This document shows, piece by piece, positions 22,021 through 33,227 of a DNA stretch of 64,000 nt. How positions within the stretch are numbered: the stretch's first letter is position 1; the number at the start of each line of letters is the position of its first letter. The stretch comes from Favolaschia claudopus (taxonomy: Eukaryota; Basidiomycota; Agaricomycetes; Agaricales; Mycenaceae): NCBI GenBank assembly GCA_037176885.1, contig JAWWNJ010000059.1:310001-374000 (forward strand), read 5' to 3'. A program made the position numbers and the translations under genes. The notes beneath the pieces were generated by a model. The model was not told the DNA's origin and did not search any database. It worked only from the letters and a program-made list of their open reading frames with translations.

Positions 22021-22559
22021 AAGCCCAGAATCTGAGCGTAGAATGCAAGGAAGCGCGAGAACTAGGCATGTAATCACAGAAAGAAGTGCATGTAGACGCC
22101 GACGATCGCCGTCTGAAGAGGCCACCTAGAGCCATAGAGAACACCGTGGATACCCCAGATGAGCGCGGAAATGAGGCGTGTAATCGCAGTGGGAAGCAAA
22201 TTCGAGTGCGAAGATGACACGCTTGATAACAGGGAATCATGCATATGCGGCATTGGAGGTCAACGCATGCCAGGAGACCAAGCATAGAGCAAGTGAGATA
22301 TCACACAGCTCGGGGCGCAACGAGATGGATGGTCTGGCAGACCAAGGGGATTGGCAAAAGGTGATCTCATCAGTCACATGTCTCCTCATTCTCTTCGTCT
22401 CGCCCACCTCCGCACATTGCGCTTTTGGCTCGGCGACTCCGTCTCTTTGAGACTTTCCCTTGTCCAGTCCCCCTCCATGACCCTGAGTCTCGTCCCCTGC
22501 TACTAGTCTTCTTCCCCCGTCGCTGTCATCCCTCTTTTCTCGTGTTTTTGTCTTCTTCT
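22021..22559. other. No confident gene
   Basis: Decaying repeat sequence gives way to serine/proline-rich open frames that may be the 5' part of the DIRS/Ngaro-like gag; the start could not be placed. Confidence 0.3.
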
Positions 22560-23487
22560 GGGTGCTCACGCCGCTCTCTCGTCTTCTCCCCCATCTTCGG
22601 CTGGTCGACCTCGATGCCTTCTCTTCGGCCCCTCCCCAGACTTATCAATGTTGATGGTCTCTTGCGCTGGGGGACCCCCGACCGGGGACCATGGACTCCT
22701 CCAAACGATGGTAGAATCTTGATGATTGCTGGGGCTCCAGTGCGTACACAGATCTGTTGGGGCCACAACCGTGTTGGGGGTTGCTGGGATGGTCGACGTC
22801 GATGTCCTCGTCGCCATGTCTGCTCTCATTGTGGAGAGCGTGCCCATATCGCACCTTCATGCCCTCGTCGTATGTCAACGCCCCCAGATGTGGCTCGGCC
22901 TATTCCGCCTCAGGAAAATCCCCCTGCTGGCGTGTTAGTGAAGCCGGGTGAGCGAGGGGGAGAGGCTTCTGGCTCTCCTCGCTCGGAATCGAGCAGGGAA
23001 GTCTTGTCTCCCCATCATCTGCCAAAATTGTGGAATCTGACCATGCTCCCACTTTTGAGGTGCCACCACCACTGCTTCCTCCAGCACGCCCTAATACGGA
23101 CCTCCTCTTTCCGCTCACGACTCCGCATTCAAAGCCAATGACGCCCTCAAAGCTGCACCCTGAGGCTTGGGCGCACACTCTCATTGATTACCCAGATCGG
23201 GTGTTCGCTGAGACCCTCGTCTCTGCCATCCGCCATGGTGTCCTTCTAGGTGTGCATCCTGCACGCATGCCCCCCAATATAGTGAGAAGCGTCGTCGTAT
23301 CCATCATCTCTCGTACCCTCCTGGCTCATCCGTCAACGACGCTATCCCGGCGGAGTTTGGCCATCTGGTGTATGAGGCTGTCATGGGGGCGATTGAGCGC
23401 ATCCGGCAGGCTGGCGAACGGTCTTTCCTCTACAAGGCAGACCTTGAGGCGGCCTTCAGGCATATTCCCATTCACCCTGATCATATA
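22560..23487 (+). pseudogene. DIRS/Ngaro-like retrotransposon fragment (gag zinc finger to start of RT)
   Basis: One frame carries a cysteine-rich finger, CWGHNRVGGCWDGRRRC with HVCSHCGERAHIAPSC, typical of the gag of basidiomycete Ngaro/DIRS elements. Other frames continue with YPDRVFAETLVSAIRHGVLL and then RSFLYKADLEAAFRHIPIH, the RT motif 'kaDleaAFR.iPv.p'. At least two frameshifts separate these. The sequence stops abruptly at about 23487, where a Copia integrase fragment begins in the opposite orientation. The tyrosine recombinase and RNase H expected of the family are missing. Confidence 0.6.
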
Positions 23488-24416
23488 CACATGAGACATG
23501 AATTCACCACCCCCATCTGTGCGAAAGAATCGAGTCCAGCCCTCACAGAATTCCCAATTAGCAATTTGAGCACGAAAATGAGCCTCAGTAGATTTTCGCC
23601 ATTCTTTGAGTTTCGAATAGACTTGGGATTACTTTTGGGCAAATAGAATCCACACCTCAGAGTAATGATGATCTATAAGGACCACTCAGCAGCGTATTCC
23701 ACCTGGGCCTTCAGGCGTTACTGGACCACCAACATCAGATGATACAATATCTAACGGACCACGAGCTTTGGTTTGACTTTTGGAAAATGGTAATTTCTTC
23801 ATTTTCCCAAGAACACAGGGTTCACAGAATTTGGGGATTCCTGTCAAGGATGTAATTTCACCAAGTCGGCCTTTAGCAACAGATTTCTGTAAAAGTTGGA
23901 AATTTGTATGACCAGATATTCGATGAAGATGATTGATATCCATGGCAAATAGTGCATGTGGATCTTCGCTCAAAGGAGTATAGACAATGTGGTACAGTCC
24001 CTTCCGATGCTTGGCTTCAATCATTCTTTGCCCTTTTGGGTTTCGAACAATGCAGACATCTGCTTCAAACATGCAATTGTATCCCTTTTTAGCCATTTGT
24101 TGCACTGAGACAAGTGTGATACCAAAGGATGGGACATGTAATGCACGTAGAGAGACATCAGACATCCCTCGCTTTGTTTTGCAAGATAGACGTACGTATG
24201 GTTCCAGTTCCGACTGCATCACAATATGTGTCATTACCAAGCCTCACCCTTTTTGGTGGAGTGAGTACTTTATAGGACCTGTCTCAAACCATGCCTCGTT
24301 TGGTGTCATGGTAGTAGAAGCACCAGAGTCAATTACCACAGCTTTGGATGAAGGGTTTGCATCACTCAAAAGATAAGCAGACATAGCCAAGGGGGGTTTG
24401 GGGGCAAAAGGAGTGC
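23488..24416 (-). pseudogene. Copia protease to integrase fragment
   Basis: Going down the minus strand: VIDSGASTTMTPNEAWF (aspartic protease, DSGA), VKGRLGEITSLTG-type gag-pre-integrase segment containing HRISGHTNFQLLQKSVAKG and CEPCVLGKMKKLPF (zinc-binding HHCC remnant), then SSDVGGPVTPEGPGG (integrase start) and FFRTDGGGEFMS (integrase DDE region). Stop codons interrupt the integrase after GGIRC and after LFAQK, and another frame break lies in the protease-integrase linker. RT and RNase H are missing. Confidence 0.75.
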
Positions 24417-24464
24417 AGACCTAGTTTATTCACCCACTCAACTTCCTATATAATGAACATTTAG

Positions 24465-24540
24465 TAGAGTAGTTAATCGCATGAACTATAGAGAAATTTT
24501 GTACAACCAAGGTCGCGCGTTCGATTCTGACTCAGTACCA
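24465..24540 (+). other. tRNA-like sequence (possible tRNA relic or SINE head)
   Basis: An A-box-like stretch (tagtagagtagttaatcgc) is followed about 40 bp later by a B-box-like gcgttcgattctg, as in internal RNA polymerase III promoters. I could not build a paired acceptor stem, so this is not a proper tRNA gene. It may be a decayed tRNA or the head of a SINE. Confidence 0.25.
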
Positions 24541-24882
24541 TAGCTTACATATATCACAGTGCATTACCGTTACTTAATCACTATAACGATTAACCGTTCT
24601 TTAACGAGATCGGTGCCGATCAACTGCATTCATTTTGCTGTACAGTGTCTGTCTACTGAACGGGCCTAATCCGGAATTCATTTCCGCTTCATTGCTGTAA
24701 ACTGCGCAACTGTGCGTTTACTGCGGTGAATATTAATATGCTTATATATGCCAGGTCATCGCAACAACTGCTCGCCCTCATACCACCTCACGCTGTCTGC
24801 ATACTTCTGCCCCGGCTTTGCTACACTTGCAGGCTGTCTTCCTTCAGAGTTCAAATCTTACCTACTACCTCAATGATTAGAG

Positions 24883-25067
24883 AGTTTGTGCGAGTCGCTT
24901 TTCGACCGCTCAGATCTCCGAAACAAAAGATACCAGGTGTGAGGTCTAAGCGACCTAGAAGAGTATTGCGCTGGGGCACTCCTAGGTCGCTGGGACTTCA
25001 CACCTGAGACTGCTCGTTGTCGAGATCTGAGCGGTCCCAAAGCGACCCGGGTCGCTTTGCACAAACC
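24883..25067. repeat. Palindromic MITE family 9, copy a
   Basis: The left end agtttgtgcgagtcgctttt and the right end (agcgacccgggtcgctttgc plus acaaac) are inverted copies, with inner arms 'gaccgctcagatctcc' and 'gagatctgagcggtc'. The centre holds 'agcgacctagaag / ctaggtcgctggg'. Further copies are at 42161-42358 and 42996-43150, and a terminus remnant is near 43370. Confidence 0.7.
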
Positions 25068-25069
25068 CG

Positions 25070-26378
25070 CTATTCTCAGTCGCCGAGTCGCAATTATCAT
25101 TTTCCGTCTTCTGGGCCGCGGTCTAGAGGTTTCTCAGCACTCTTGCTCTTCCGGCAACTCTACATCAACTGTACATCCTTTCTCCCATATTGTCTAAAGT
25201 GGATCCGAATCATGATCATAACCTAATTTGGAGACACGGACTCTGCTGAACACCATTGACAATATTCTTGCCTTGATACCATGCATTGAACACTTCGATA
25301 CATGTTGATTCAGTTTCTCTACGATTTCGATTCATCAAAGTTGCCGGCGCTTCAACGGGGCCGTGATCAAACCAATATTCACTTTCGCTCAACTTTCGCT
25401 ATAATAAGCGAGTGGTTTAGCAATTAATTGTGTACACGGCAATAATATTCTCCAGTGCAGATGAATCCTCTTACCCTTAGCATCTCGTCCATTTTAGTGC
25501 TTCTGGTTCCGCGAGCCTAGATCCTGCCGCAATCGAATCAAATCTTTCTTCGCAGTGTTCACCTTCCTGTTTTCTACAACGCCACTGACAACTGTACGCG
25601 AATTCCAGCTGTGTGCCTGCCAGTGTTTAACCGCAAGGATACGGTGCGCATCAAGACTGATTATCCTGTCAAATTCAATCAGATTTAACTCTTTCTCCTG
25701 CCGGACCGGGGCATGATTGGCGGCCGGAGAGAAGCGGAGGCTTGACTTTAAGGTCATTAGTAAAGACTTATAAAGTAAGATTTCTAAGATAAGATAGCAA
25801 TGAAGTTTCAATCTGAAAAGTAATAAGACAGTAATCAAATATCAATATGAAAAGTAATATACACCCAATATATAAGCGTATGATAACAACCCCCTGCAAT
25901 ATATTCTATTCTCTTGATTACCCTAACCTCATGAGGCTAATGTGCCTTGGCCATTCTCATAACCGTGGTGTGAGCCAAGTCATTTCCTATATGAGGAGAT
26001 AAGATATTCTTTTCCCATATTATATGATTATCTCATTAGATATTCGGATCCTGTGCCGATCTCGTGCGAAATGACTTATCTTATGTTGTTCTCATGAGAT
26101 CAGTTTGTCTCACAGCCTCGTGAGGCATCATAAAGTCTCATGACGTGATTTTTTTTTTTTTTTTTGTATCAGCATTTCTATACCGCAACAAGTAAACCAA
26201 CTACTAAGACGCGGTGCCCGGAGGGCGATAAATAAGTAAGAAGTAATTCTAGTGAGGATTCGACCGTGGTTGGTAGAGTATAGTCTTGGAGTAGGTGGGT
26301 GAGCGCTTCCATCGACGGTGAGAACGATAACTCGACATAGGAACCATAGGCGAAGAAAAAATGGGGCATAAGTGGCAG
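25070..26378. other. No supported gene; A/T-rich with a homopolymer
   Basis: A run of T lies at about 26150-26165. Between 25920 and 26130 'ctcatgag' and 'atgactt' motifs recur in both orientations, perhaps a decayed palindromic element. I found no coding motif. Confidence 0.35.
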
Positions 26379-26988
26379 TCAGCCATTACCTCGGGGGGCG
26401 CCGTCCGCTTGGAGCCCGAGCTTTGTACGGGGTGGCCCGACAATGTGATCCATAGAGAAAGATGCCGTCACGTAAGAAGCGACGCGCATCCTCCTCCTCG
26501 ATGAAGTCCACGCGGACAGACACTTCCGACTGGGGGATGCTATCCCGCTTGTGAAGGAAACGGACATTACCAATTCGATACTGTGCACCTGGAAGTTGGT
26601 TGCGCTTCGCCAACTCGCGCACAAAATCGCGAGAGTGCGGAAGCCCTCCCTCCTCCAAGATTGGCACTCGGTGGAAAACCACCTTGTGCCATGGGTCTGC
26701 GGGGTAAATGGGCGGTTCAGCATCGAGGGCGCATCCCAGAAGTGGAGCGATGGTCCTCCATAGCAGCGAGCGGTGGGCTGCGAGCGCCTGGGCTGAGCAA
26801 GCCGGCGCAGTTGCGTGGAGAATGAGGTTGCCACTCTGGGACATGGAGGTAGCGCTAACCGCGAGCCGACTATCCAGAACGCTGTTGATGGCCCTGCATA
26901 GCGAATCGGGGTGAGGTTTCTTCGTGCGGCGGGTGTCGGACAGGTCAATGATCAACCGAGTGGATGGAATCGTCGTTTTGGGCGACAC
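26379..26988 (-). pseudogene. LINE ORF1 (gag-like) fragment
   Basis: The frame reads STRLIIDLSDTRRTKKPHPD, NLILHATAPACSAQALAAHR, PWHKVVFHRVPI, AQYRIGNVRFLHKRD, EVSVRVDFIEEEDARRFLRD and FLYGSHCRATPYK. This is the central ORF1 domain (an RRM-like fold in many LINEs) of basidiomycete non-LTR elements, expected to bind LINE RNA. The zinc knuckle that should follow is absent and the frame stops at 26379, so it is truncated at its C-terminus. It is a different lineage from the ORF1 at 4906-6972. Confidence 0.6.
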
Positions 26989-27148
26989 CGTTGGGCTCCG
27001 TTTGGGAGCGGGACGTGAGCGAGGGCATGCGACATGGAGTCAGCGTCCCGAACTCCCGACATGAAGTCGGGGAGGTGACACTGATATTGAAGAGTAAGTG
27101 AGTGCATGAACAGCAGTATAGGAAGAAGGGAGACAAAGTATGAGCCAA

Positions 27149-27826
27149 ATCAATGTCCTAGATCCAAGTACTGAACCTTGGGACTTGGCGGGAGACGAGA
27201 AACGATAAACAAAAAGAAACGAGAACGGGACGCACCATAACAAAAGGTTTCAGCATTTAAATACAACCAAGCTGCTGCCACGGAGCGCGTTTAGGCGCGC
27301 AACGAAGGCCACGGGTTGGTGGTAATTGAGCCGAGTATATCGAAAGTACTTGGACGGTGTTGCGTCCAGCACCCGGGCAGCAGGCAATTAATGAACTAAT
27401 TACAATAAGAAAGTGGCATAAGAGGATGAGATGTTGTAGCCCATCCCCCGGGACATGCTCCCTTCATTCTCATTCTACTCGCTTGTGTAAATCTCCCCGC
27501 CCTCTGCTTGCCTCCCTCCCTCTTTTTCGTTTGTTTCTTTCCGCGCTCGTTTCAGATCGCGTTGGCTCGCTTCGGCTCGCCTGCGCTTTCGGACCTCCCG
27601 TCATCGTCACCGTGACTGATGTGACGGGTAGGGTACGCGGGACGGGCACGGTTCGATTTCCGGCGAAAGGCCGCGGAACTCGATTGATGCCGAAACACGG
27701 TCACATGATCACTTTCGTGTCTCAAGCCGTTAATTTCGCTCAAGCTCGGCCTGAAGAAACAGGCAATCGTACACGCCAATACAATCAAGATGCGAGTCCC
27801 GCACGGCCGCCAGGTACGTGTAAATA
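27149..27826. other. No supported gene
   Basis: Open frames exist on both strands (plus 27357-27827, minus 27552-27845) but I recognise no domain. The right end is the border of MITE family 1 copy 2. Confidence 0.3.
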
Positions 27827-28021
27827 GAGACTTTGCGGTAGCCACTGGTGGCTATTGGTGGCTAATTTTTCTCGGGACCGGATGACAGCCTCTGGGTGGA
27901 TTAGCCACTATTTGTACTACCCATTCACGGGATGCTAGGGTGGCTAACTCGAGCGGGAGGCTCAAAAAACTATTGCACACGAAGAGCCACAAATAGCCAC
28001 CGGTGGCTTCCGCAAAGTCTC
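27827..28021. repeat. MITE family 1, copy 2 (195 bp, TA duplication)
   Basis: Nearly identical over its full length to 13278-13472, same orientation, TA on both sides (27825-27826, 28022-28023). Its right border directly abuts a Helitron fragment. Confidence 0.85.
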
Positions 28022-28023
28022 TA

Positions 28024-28347
28024 ATGATGTTTAGATTACTTCCTCCGCTGATTGCATACCGTTATGAAGATGATCGTCGGACTACCTGCGATGAGTTGTT
28101 TGTAGCGGCGCGCAAAGACTACCTGGATCCGCCATCTCGCCATGATCTCGGTTACATGAACGACCGCTGTCCCACATGCGGAGCACTCCATTGGGTCGCT
28201 GAGCAAGTCCCCCCGAAAAATTCCCGTTCGCCGTACGGGATGTGCTGTAATCATGGCAAGGTCGCGTTGCAGCGACTCGAAGAGCCGCCAGAGCCTCTGC
28301 ATCGTTTCTTCGTTGGGAATGATGCGCAGGCTGTGGATAGTCAATAA
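28024..28347 (+). pseudogene. Helitron replicase/helicase, N-terminal zinc-region fragment
   Basis: The frame contains LGYMNDRCPTCGALHWVAEQ, YGMCCNHGKVALQRLEEPP and FFVGNDAQAVDSQ. These correspond to the conserved segment 'lG.m...CphC.AlHw..E', 'fgmCC..Gkv.Lp.l..pP' and '.ll.g.d..s..F' before the Rep nuclease of Helitrons. The reading frame then breaks. The Rep and helicase parts are not here. The strand is opposite to that of the Rep/RecQ gene at 47.2-49.9 kb, which lacks exactly this N-terminal part. Confidence 0.65.
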
Positions 28348-28439
28348 CAGTACTCCTGCGCGCCCCAAATTTACTGGGTTTTTCGGAGAACAGACATCTC
28401 CTCGCGACGCATCCGAGCCAAACCCCAAGAAACGCAAGC

Positions 28440-30965
28440 TCGATGTATCAAATGGGCCGGAAGAGTCAAGACCGGGGTGAAAGGACTTCCACCGGTCGTC
28501 GCGCAGGGGGTTCCAGTAACAGACACTAAACGAACTTTATTACAATGTGTGTTCACTCTGTAACAACTACAACTTTTTCTCGCTTTCGCTGTAATTTGCG
28601 TGATGAGTCACACCGTAGCGTAGCACGGGTAACTGCTAGTCTATTATACAATTTAGAGTGTGCCGTAATTGTCTTTGTCTTTTGTCTCGGTCAACGGTCA
28701 AAGTCAACTGTCAAACCGGCTTCGGATCTTCGGTTATCGACGATAACCCGGTAAAATTGCTCCCCGGGATGTAATTGACTGTAAGGCCCCGGAGGGGCCG
28801 ATGTAAGGCATATTTTACACGACGTCTACATGTACAGTTGCGGCGAAATTAAATGCATTACCATAAAAGGAAACTTCTGTTAAATCAGCTCTGGACAGGG
28901 CAACGCGGCCGAGTCATCGCAAGGTCAACATTGGTGTCGCCAATTCAGATGTTTTGGCAGTGAAAATGATCCATGGGAAAGTTAGTCTGGGCTCCGATTG
29001 GTCGATTTAGATTACAGCTTATTGCACCATTCTCGCTCAATCGTGATGCAAACGACCTACTTCATACTTGCATACTGCACTTACAGACCGGCCATCGTAT
29101 TATGAAGCTATATCGAGCCTTCTACCGGCGCTTCCAAGCCAGAGGGGATGAAAATGGTGATAATTTCCTTTTATGGTAATGTATTTAATTTCGCCGCAAC
29201 TGTACATATGAATGCTCTCGCTTGGCGCTATCAAATGAATTTACCTCTCATTGATGTCTCGGTATCACGGTCGACGACGTCAAACCACGATTTTGGACAG
29301 GCTCGAAACTTCGGATTTTTTGTGGCGGAACGAAGCCGGTATGGGGACTCTGGTATGTTGATACACCTCGTATAATGTCTATGAGAGCTTGCCTTAGTTC
29401 GCTGTCATGTCCGCACGTCACGCCAGCCCGTCGACTCTGCCAGAGGCTGATTTGGCAAGGAGGGTTTTGACCAGATGAGCATCCCACTGCTCATACATCC
29501 TCCTATCCCTCTCATAGCTGTATTCCAACATCTCCAGTGCTATACTACTTCATATCTAGTCTTCTTGGCACCCAGGCACAGCTCGCTGTACTGTTTCAAT
29601 ACCGCTGGCCCGCCAATACAGCCAGAAATCATTCTCAAATTATATTTTCTGTTAAGATTCAACAGAGCCCTTTGTGTACTGTATGAGTGTCTGTAGATGA
29701 TCCAAGATGCCCTCCCCATGATATCGGGATATTTCCACGCTTGGCCGGCTTCCTTGTTTCGGCCGATTTCGGACCTCCCGCAGATCAAAACATCAATATC
29801 GGCTCATTAATCAAGTCTGTGGAGGATTATGTCCGAATAAGGCATACCTCAGTGATCCGACTTGATCCCGCACGTTCCGGTCAATTATTGACATGGTATC
29901 GATCAACATCAGCTTTTTCTCTGCCTTTTCTGTCGAACCAAGTCGTCCTCGACTCCTCGCCCAATCCACAGAAGAAATGGCAGAAGAAAAATAAGAAATG
30001 TCACTACACTTAGGCTTGTCAATGATGAGCACCAATACTGCCAGCTCATTTGCTGCATAATCTTATATGGAAGAATCCTCAGCGAAGTTGAACTTCAATT
30101 TCTGTATACAGTATCACCCTCTCTGACCATGGTGTGGCCTGGTGCGGCTCAACTTGCAATTTATCAGTGTATGTGACTTGACATTAAAAGGTAGAACATG
30201 TATTGAACTGATGCCTAGCCATTAGTTGACTCCATTGATTTGTTTTGTACATATATGCTGGGAAATTTTTTGAATTCAACGTACGGTTGAGCGCAAAAGT
30301 GAGCCGACAACGGCGCAAACCCTGTATGTCTCATGCCCATTTTTCACTTACCTAGATCTTGGCTCAATGAAGTTGGCATATTCAATAGATGGGCCGCACT
30401 TGAGCAATGTCTAGCCCGAGGAGGCCAGTCGTTAAACCCATGTGCAACCTATACAGAAAATGGATCTTCAGTACCATGCATGAGCTGTAGATCCTGTGTA
30501 AGTAGTATCAGCGGCATGGGTTGGGGAGAAATGTGGGTATTTGGTCCACATGGGTCGCTGAGGGATCGTTGTAATTGCTGCCTCGAAGTGATCTTGGCAA
30601 TTATAAACTCGATTGGAGCTCAAATTTGGTTTTCCGCTTGAGGTAGGGGCCAGGAACGAATATCCTATTGTTGAGATTTGGTGGAATGATGCCATCACAA
30701 CGCATTCCCGCGGTTCGAATGGTTCGAGTCGGCGATGAGGGTGAAGCAAAAGAGATGAAAGTTGGAGGATAGAGAGCAAGGGGTATATAGAATTGATTGG
30801 GCGAATAAAACTGGGAGGTTGGTATGTGAGTTCTGGGGTGTTTTCAATGTAAACAGCGAAGCTGTGTCACATCCGCGGGGCACGCGAAAATTCAACCGTC
30901 CCCGGTTGCGTCGAGGGGAGAGGAAACAGTGGTGAGGCGGATCGAGACAATAAGCAACAGATTGT
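28440..30965. other. No supported gene in ~2.5 kb
   Basis: Short open frames occur on both strands, but none shows a known motif and no terminal repeats were found. Confidence 0.4.
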
Positions 30966-31340
30966 TCAGATATCCTCCTCATCCAGATCCTCTGGGGGTG
31001 ATTCTTCGTCATGTTCAGCATCTGAATCCGCGTCGCTTGGATCATATTCCATGCCATCGTCAACAGGAAACCCATCAGCGGGTTCAGCGAGACGAGGATC
31101 ATCTCGCGAGATATAAGGGAGCAGGCGTGTAGCGGCGATGCCTTGAGTGCTAATCGCTCCAGACAATTCTCGGAGAACATAAGATCCGCCAGTTGTTCGT
31201 CGAACCACAGCTTAAGGGCCGAGCCATTTATTTTTCCATTTCCGTCCCAGATCAGTTGCGAGGCGTGCGTTACGGACCAGAACCAGCTCATTGGGGTGAT
31301 AGACTTCGCGGTAAAATCGTGCAGCATATCTTCGTTTCGA
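30966..31340 (-). pseudogene. Gypsy (Ty3) integrase C-terminal fragment
   Basis: The minus strand reads HPNELVLVRNARLATDLGRK, WKNKWLGP, a stop, then AVVRRTTGGSYVLRELSGAI, AATRLLPYISRD and an acidic tail (DPSDADSDAEHDEESPPEDL) to a stop at 30966. This is the end of the pol polyprotein of basidiomycete Gypsy elements ('GDLVLvRN..ie..l.rK.kpry.GP..VvrRt..GsYvl.ELdG.......aaFRliPY'). The stop replaces the residue after GP. Integrase catalytic residues lie outside the fragment. Confidence 0.7.
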
Positions 31341-31589
31341 ATTCCACTGCATTCAGACGCCGTCTAGCCAGAGGGGGGCTGGCGAGGCGACCATTGGCTA
31401 GCCGGCCAGCGATGACGTAGCCGCACACCAGCCGCAGCTAGCCGTAAGGATAGCCGAAGCTCACGGCACCTCACTACACGTTCCTCGCTGATCCTCGCAT
31501 CAGCCCTTCGTCTCGCTTCGGGCCGGTGGGCTAGCCGAAGGCTCGCTGAATCTCGCCGAGGGGGCTGGTGAGACGGCCTTGCTCTTGGA
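31340..31589. other. GC-rich spacer between two Gypsy fragments
   Basis: It is rich in 'ctagcc', 'gctggcgagg' and 'tctcgc' motifs in both orientations. It is CpG-rich compared with its surroundings and is not coding as far as I can see. Confidence 0.4.
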
Positions 31590-32216
31590 GTGGATGGAAG
31601 GCTCGGAAATTATCCTGGGCAGGTTGAAATCTTGATGAAGCTTAAGCCCGATTCCGAGCCTGTTTCTTTGCCACCATTTCCTGTTTCGCCGGCTAATCGC
31701 GAGGTCATCGACAAGCAAATGGACTCTTGGATCAAATTGGGAGTCATTGAACCATCAAAGAGTCCCTGGGCAGCGCCGGTTTTCATTGTCTATCGTAACA
31801 GTAAGCCGAGAATGGTAATTGATTTGAGGAAACTCAATGAAAAAGAAGATATCCTTCAAGCTCTCTCAGGATCTCAGTGGCTTTTAACGCTTGATGCCTT
31901 GTCTGGATTCACTCAGCTGACAATGACTCCTTCTTCGGCGGAGAAACTTGCTTTTCGAACTCATCGCGGACTTTGGCAATTTCGGCGAATGCCGTTTGGT
32001 TATCGAAATGGACCTAGTGTATTCCAACGGGTAATGCAGAACGTTCTTGCCCCATTTCTTTGGATCTTCGCACTGGTCTACATTGATGATATCGTGATTT
32101 TCTCCCTAACCTTCGAGGAACATGTTCAACATCTGGATAAGGTCTTCTCGGCCATAGCAGATGCGAATATTACATTGTCTCCAGCAAACCGTAGATTCAG
32201 TGGGTTTGAGGTGTGA
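31590..32216 (+). pseudogene. Gypsy (Ty3) reverse transcriptase fragment
   Basis: It reads QMDSWIKLGVIEPSKSPWAA, PVFIVYRNSKPRMVIDLRKL, LLTLDALSGFTQLTMTP, LAFRTHRGLWQFRRMPFGYR, PSVFQRVMQNVLAPF and the catalytic LVYIDDIVIFS. These are RT motifs of Ty3/Gypsy elements. Between RKLNE and EDILQ about ten residues of the usual 'v.de.plPr' segment are missing. The frame stops at 32216, before RNase H. It lies divergent to the integrase fragment at 30966-31340, so the two are not one collinear element. Confidence 0.8.
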
Positions 32217-32409
32217 CACTTTATCTTCACTTTTGTCATCATTCATCAGTGATCAAATTGCCTTTTAGGGAGATTTTTCGCGTTTTGCCGATCAATTTTG
32301 ATGGGAAAACGGCCCAAAACGCGCTGTGACATGTTACGAAAATAAAATAGATTCAATTCAGGTCCCTCTGTGACCTGTGACTTGAATCTACGGTCGAAAT
32401 AGTACAGTA

Positions 32410-32720
32410 CTGTACCAATCTGTATGGAGGCAACGCTCTGAGGTGCGTTACGCGCCGTTGCTAGTCTTTTATGGTAATTTGCTGTGCAAAAGCAGTGCAA
32501 AATTACCATATATGGGACGATTTGTAAACAAAATGGCGCTGCGTTATGCGTTATGTTGCTACCATGCATATCGAAAAATCGGTCATTCCGAGGCTTTTCT
32601 TGGTGCCGAAAACGCGTTTTCCCGGCCGAGGGATTTCCCCTTGGGGAAGGGGGAACAATGACCCACCGTGGGAATCGGGACCGTTTTGCCATCACCCTCG
32701 GAACGGAGAAGATCCCTACA
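32410..32720. repeat. Terminus of a MITE 7/8-type element joined to family B repeat
   Basis: After TA at 32408, ctgtaccaatctgtatgg is the same terminus as at 44099. The matching right end is missing. From about 32574 the family B sequence begins (gaaaaatcggtcattccgag) and runs to about 32715 (cctcggaacggagaag). Other family B copies are at 35920-36104 (inverted) and 37603-37730. Confidence 0.55.
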
Positions 32721-33227
32721 AAGCGAGTCTCGCCGTGAAAAACTCGTGTTTTGGGTGGCTGCAAATACACGCTAATTCTCGATTCCGCTGCAGAATAAGG
32801 CTCGCAGGGTAAGTGCGTGTGACACTAGACTAGCTGAATATACCGTTTAGGGATCCGGTTGCCTGTGGCTCGATTACCCTATATCGTAATTGGGTCGTTG
32901 GCTCAAAAAAAGTTCATTTCACTCATATTTCATGTCCTGTACTTTGTTTGAGCCCAGAGACCACGTCAATGACTCGAAAGGCCTTGTTGCATTGCTTTCT
33001 GCGGCCACTGTAAAAGAGGGGGTAGGAATCGGATTGATTTCAGATGTCCATAGCACATGTATGAATAGTTTCGACTGCTCTGCATGATGGAAATTGAGTG
33101 AAAGGGCGGAGTGGTCAACAGCGGTCAGACGGCACGCTGCGGGTCCAACCATGGTTTCCGGTTCCTTATTCTCAAAGCAGTGCCAGAGGGGCCAGGAATA
33201 ACCTACTGGGCCAACTGGAGCCCAGTC
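32721..33227. other. No supported gene
   Basis: This is the interval between the repeat cluster and the 3' end of the RRM gene. I recognise no motif. Confidence 0.35.

Noticed and set aside
22526..22878. Overlapping minus-strand frames in the DIRS/Ngaro region
   Set aside because: Shadows of the plus-strand gag with its cysteine-rich finger.
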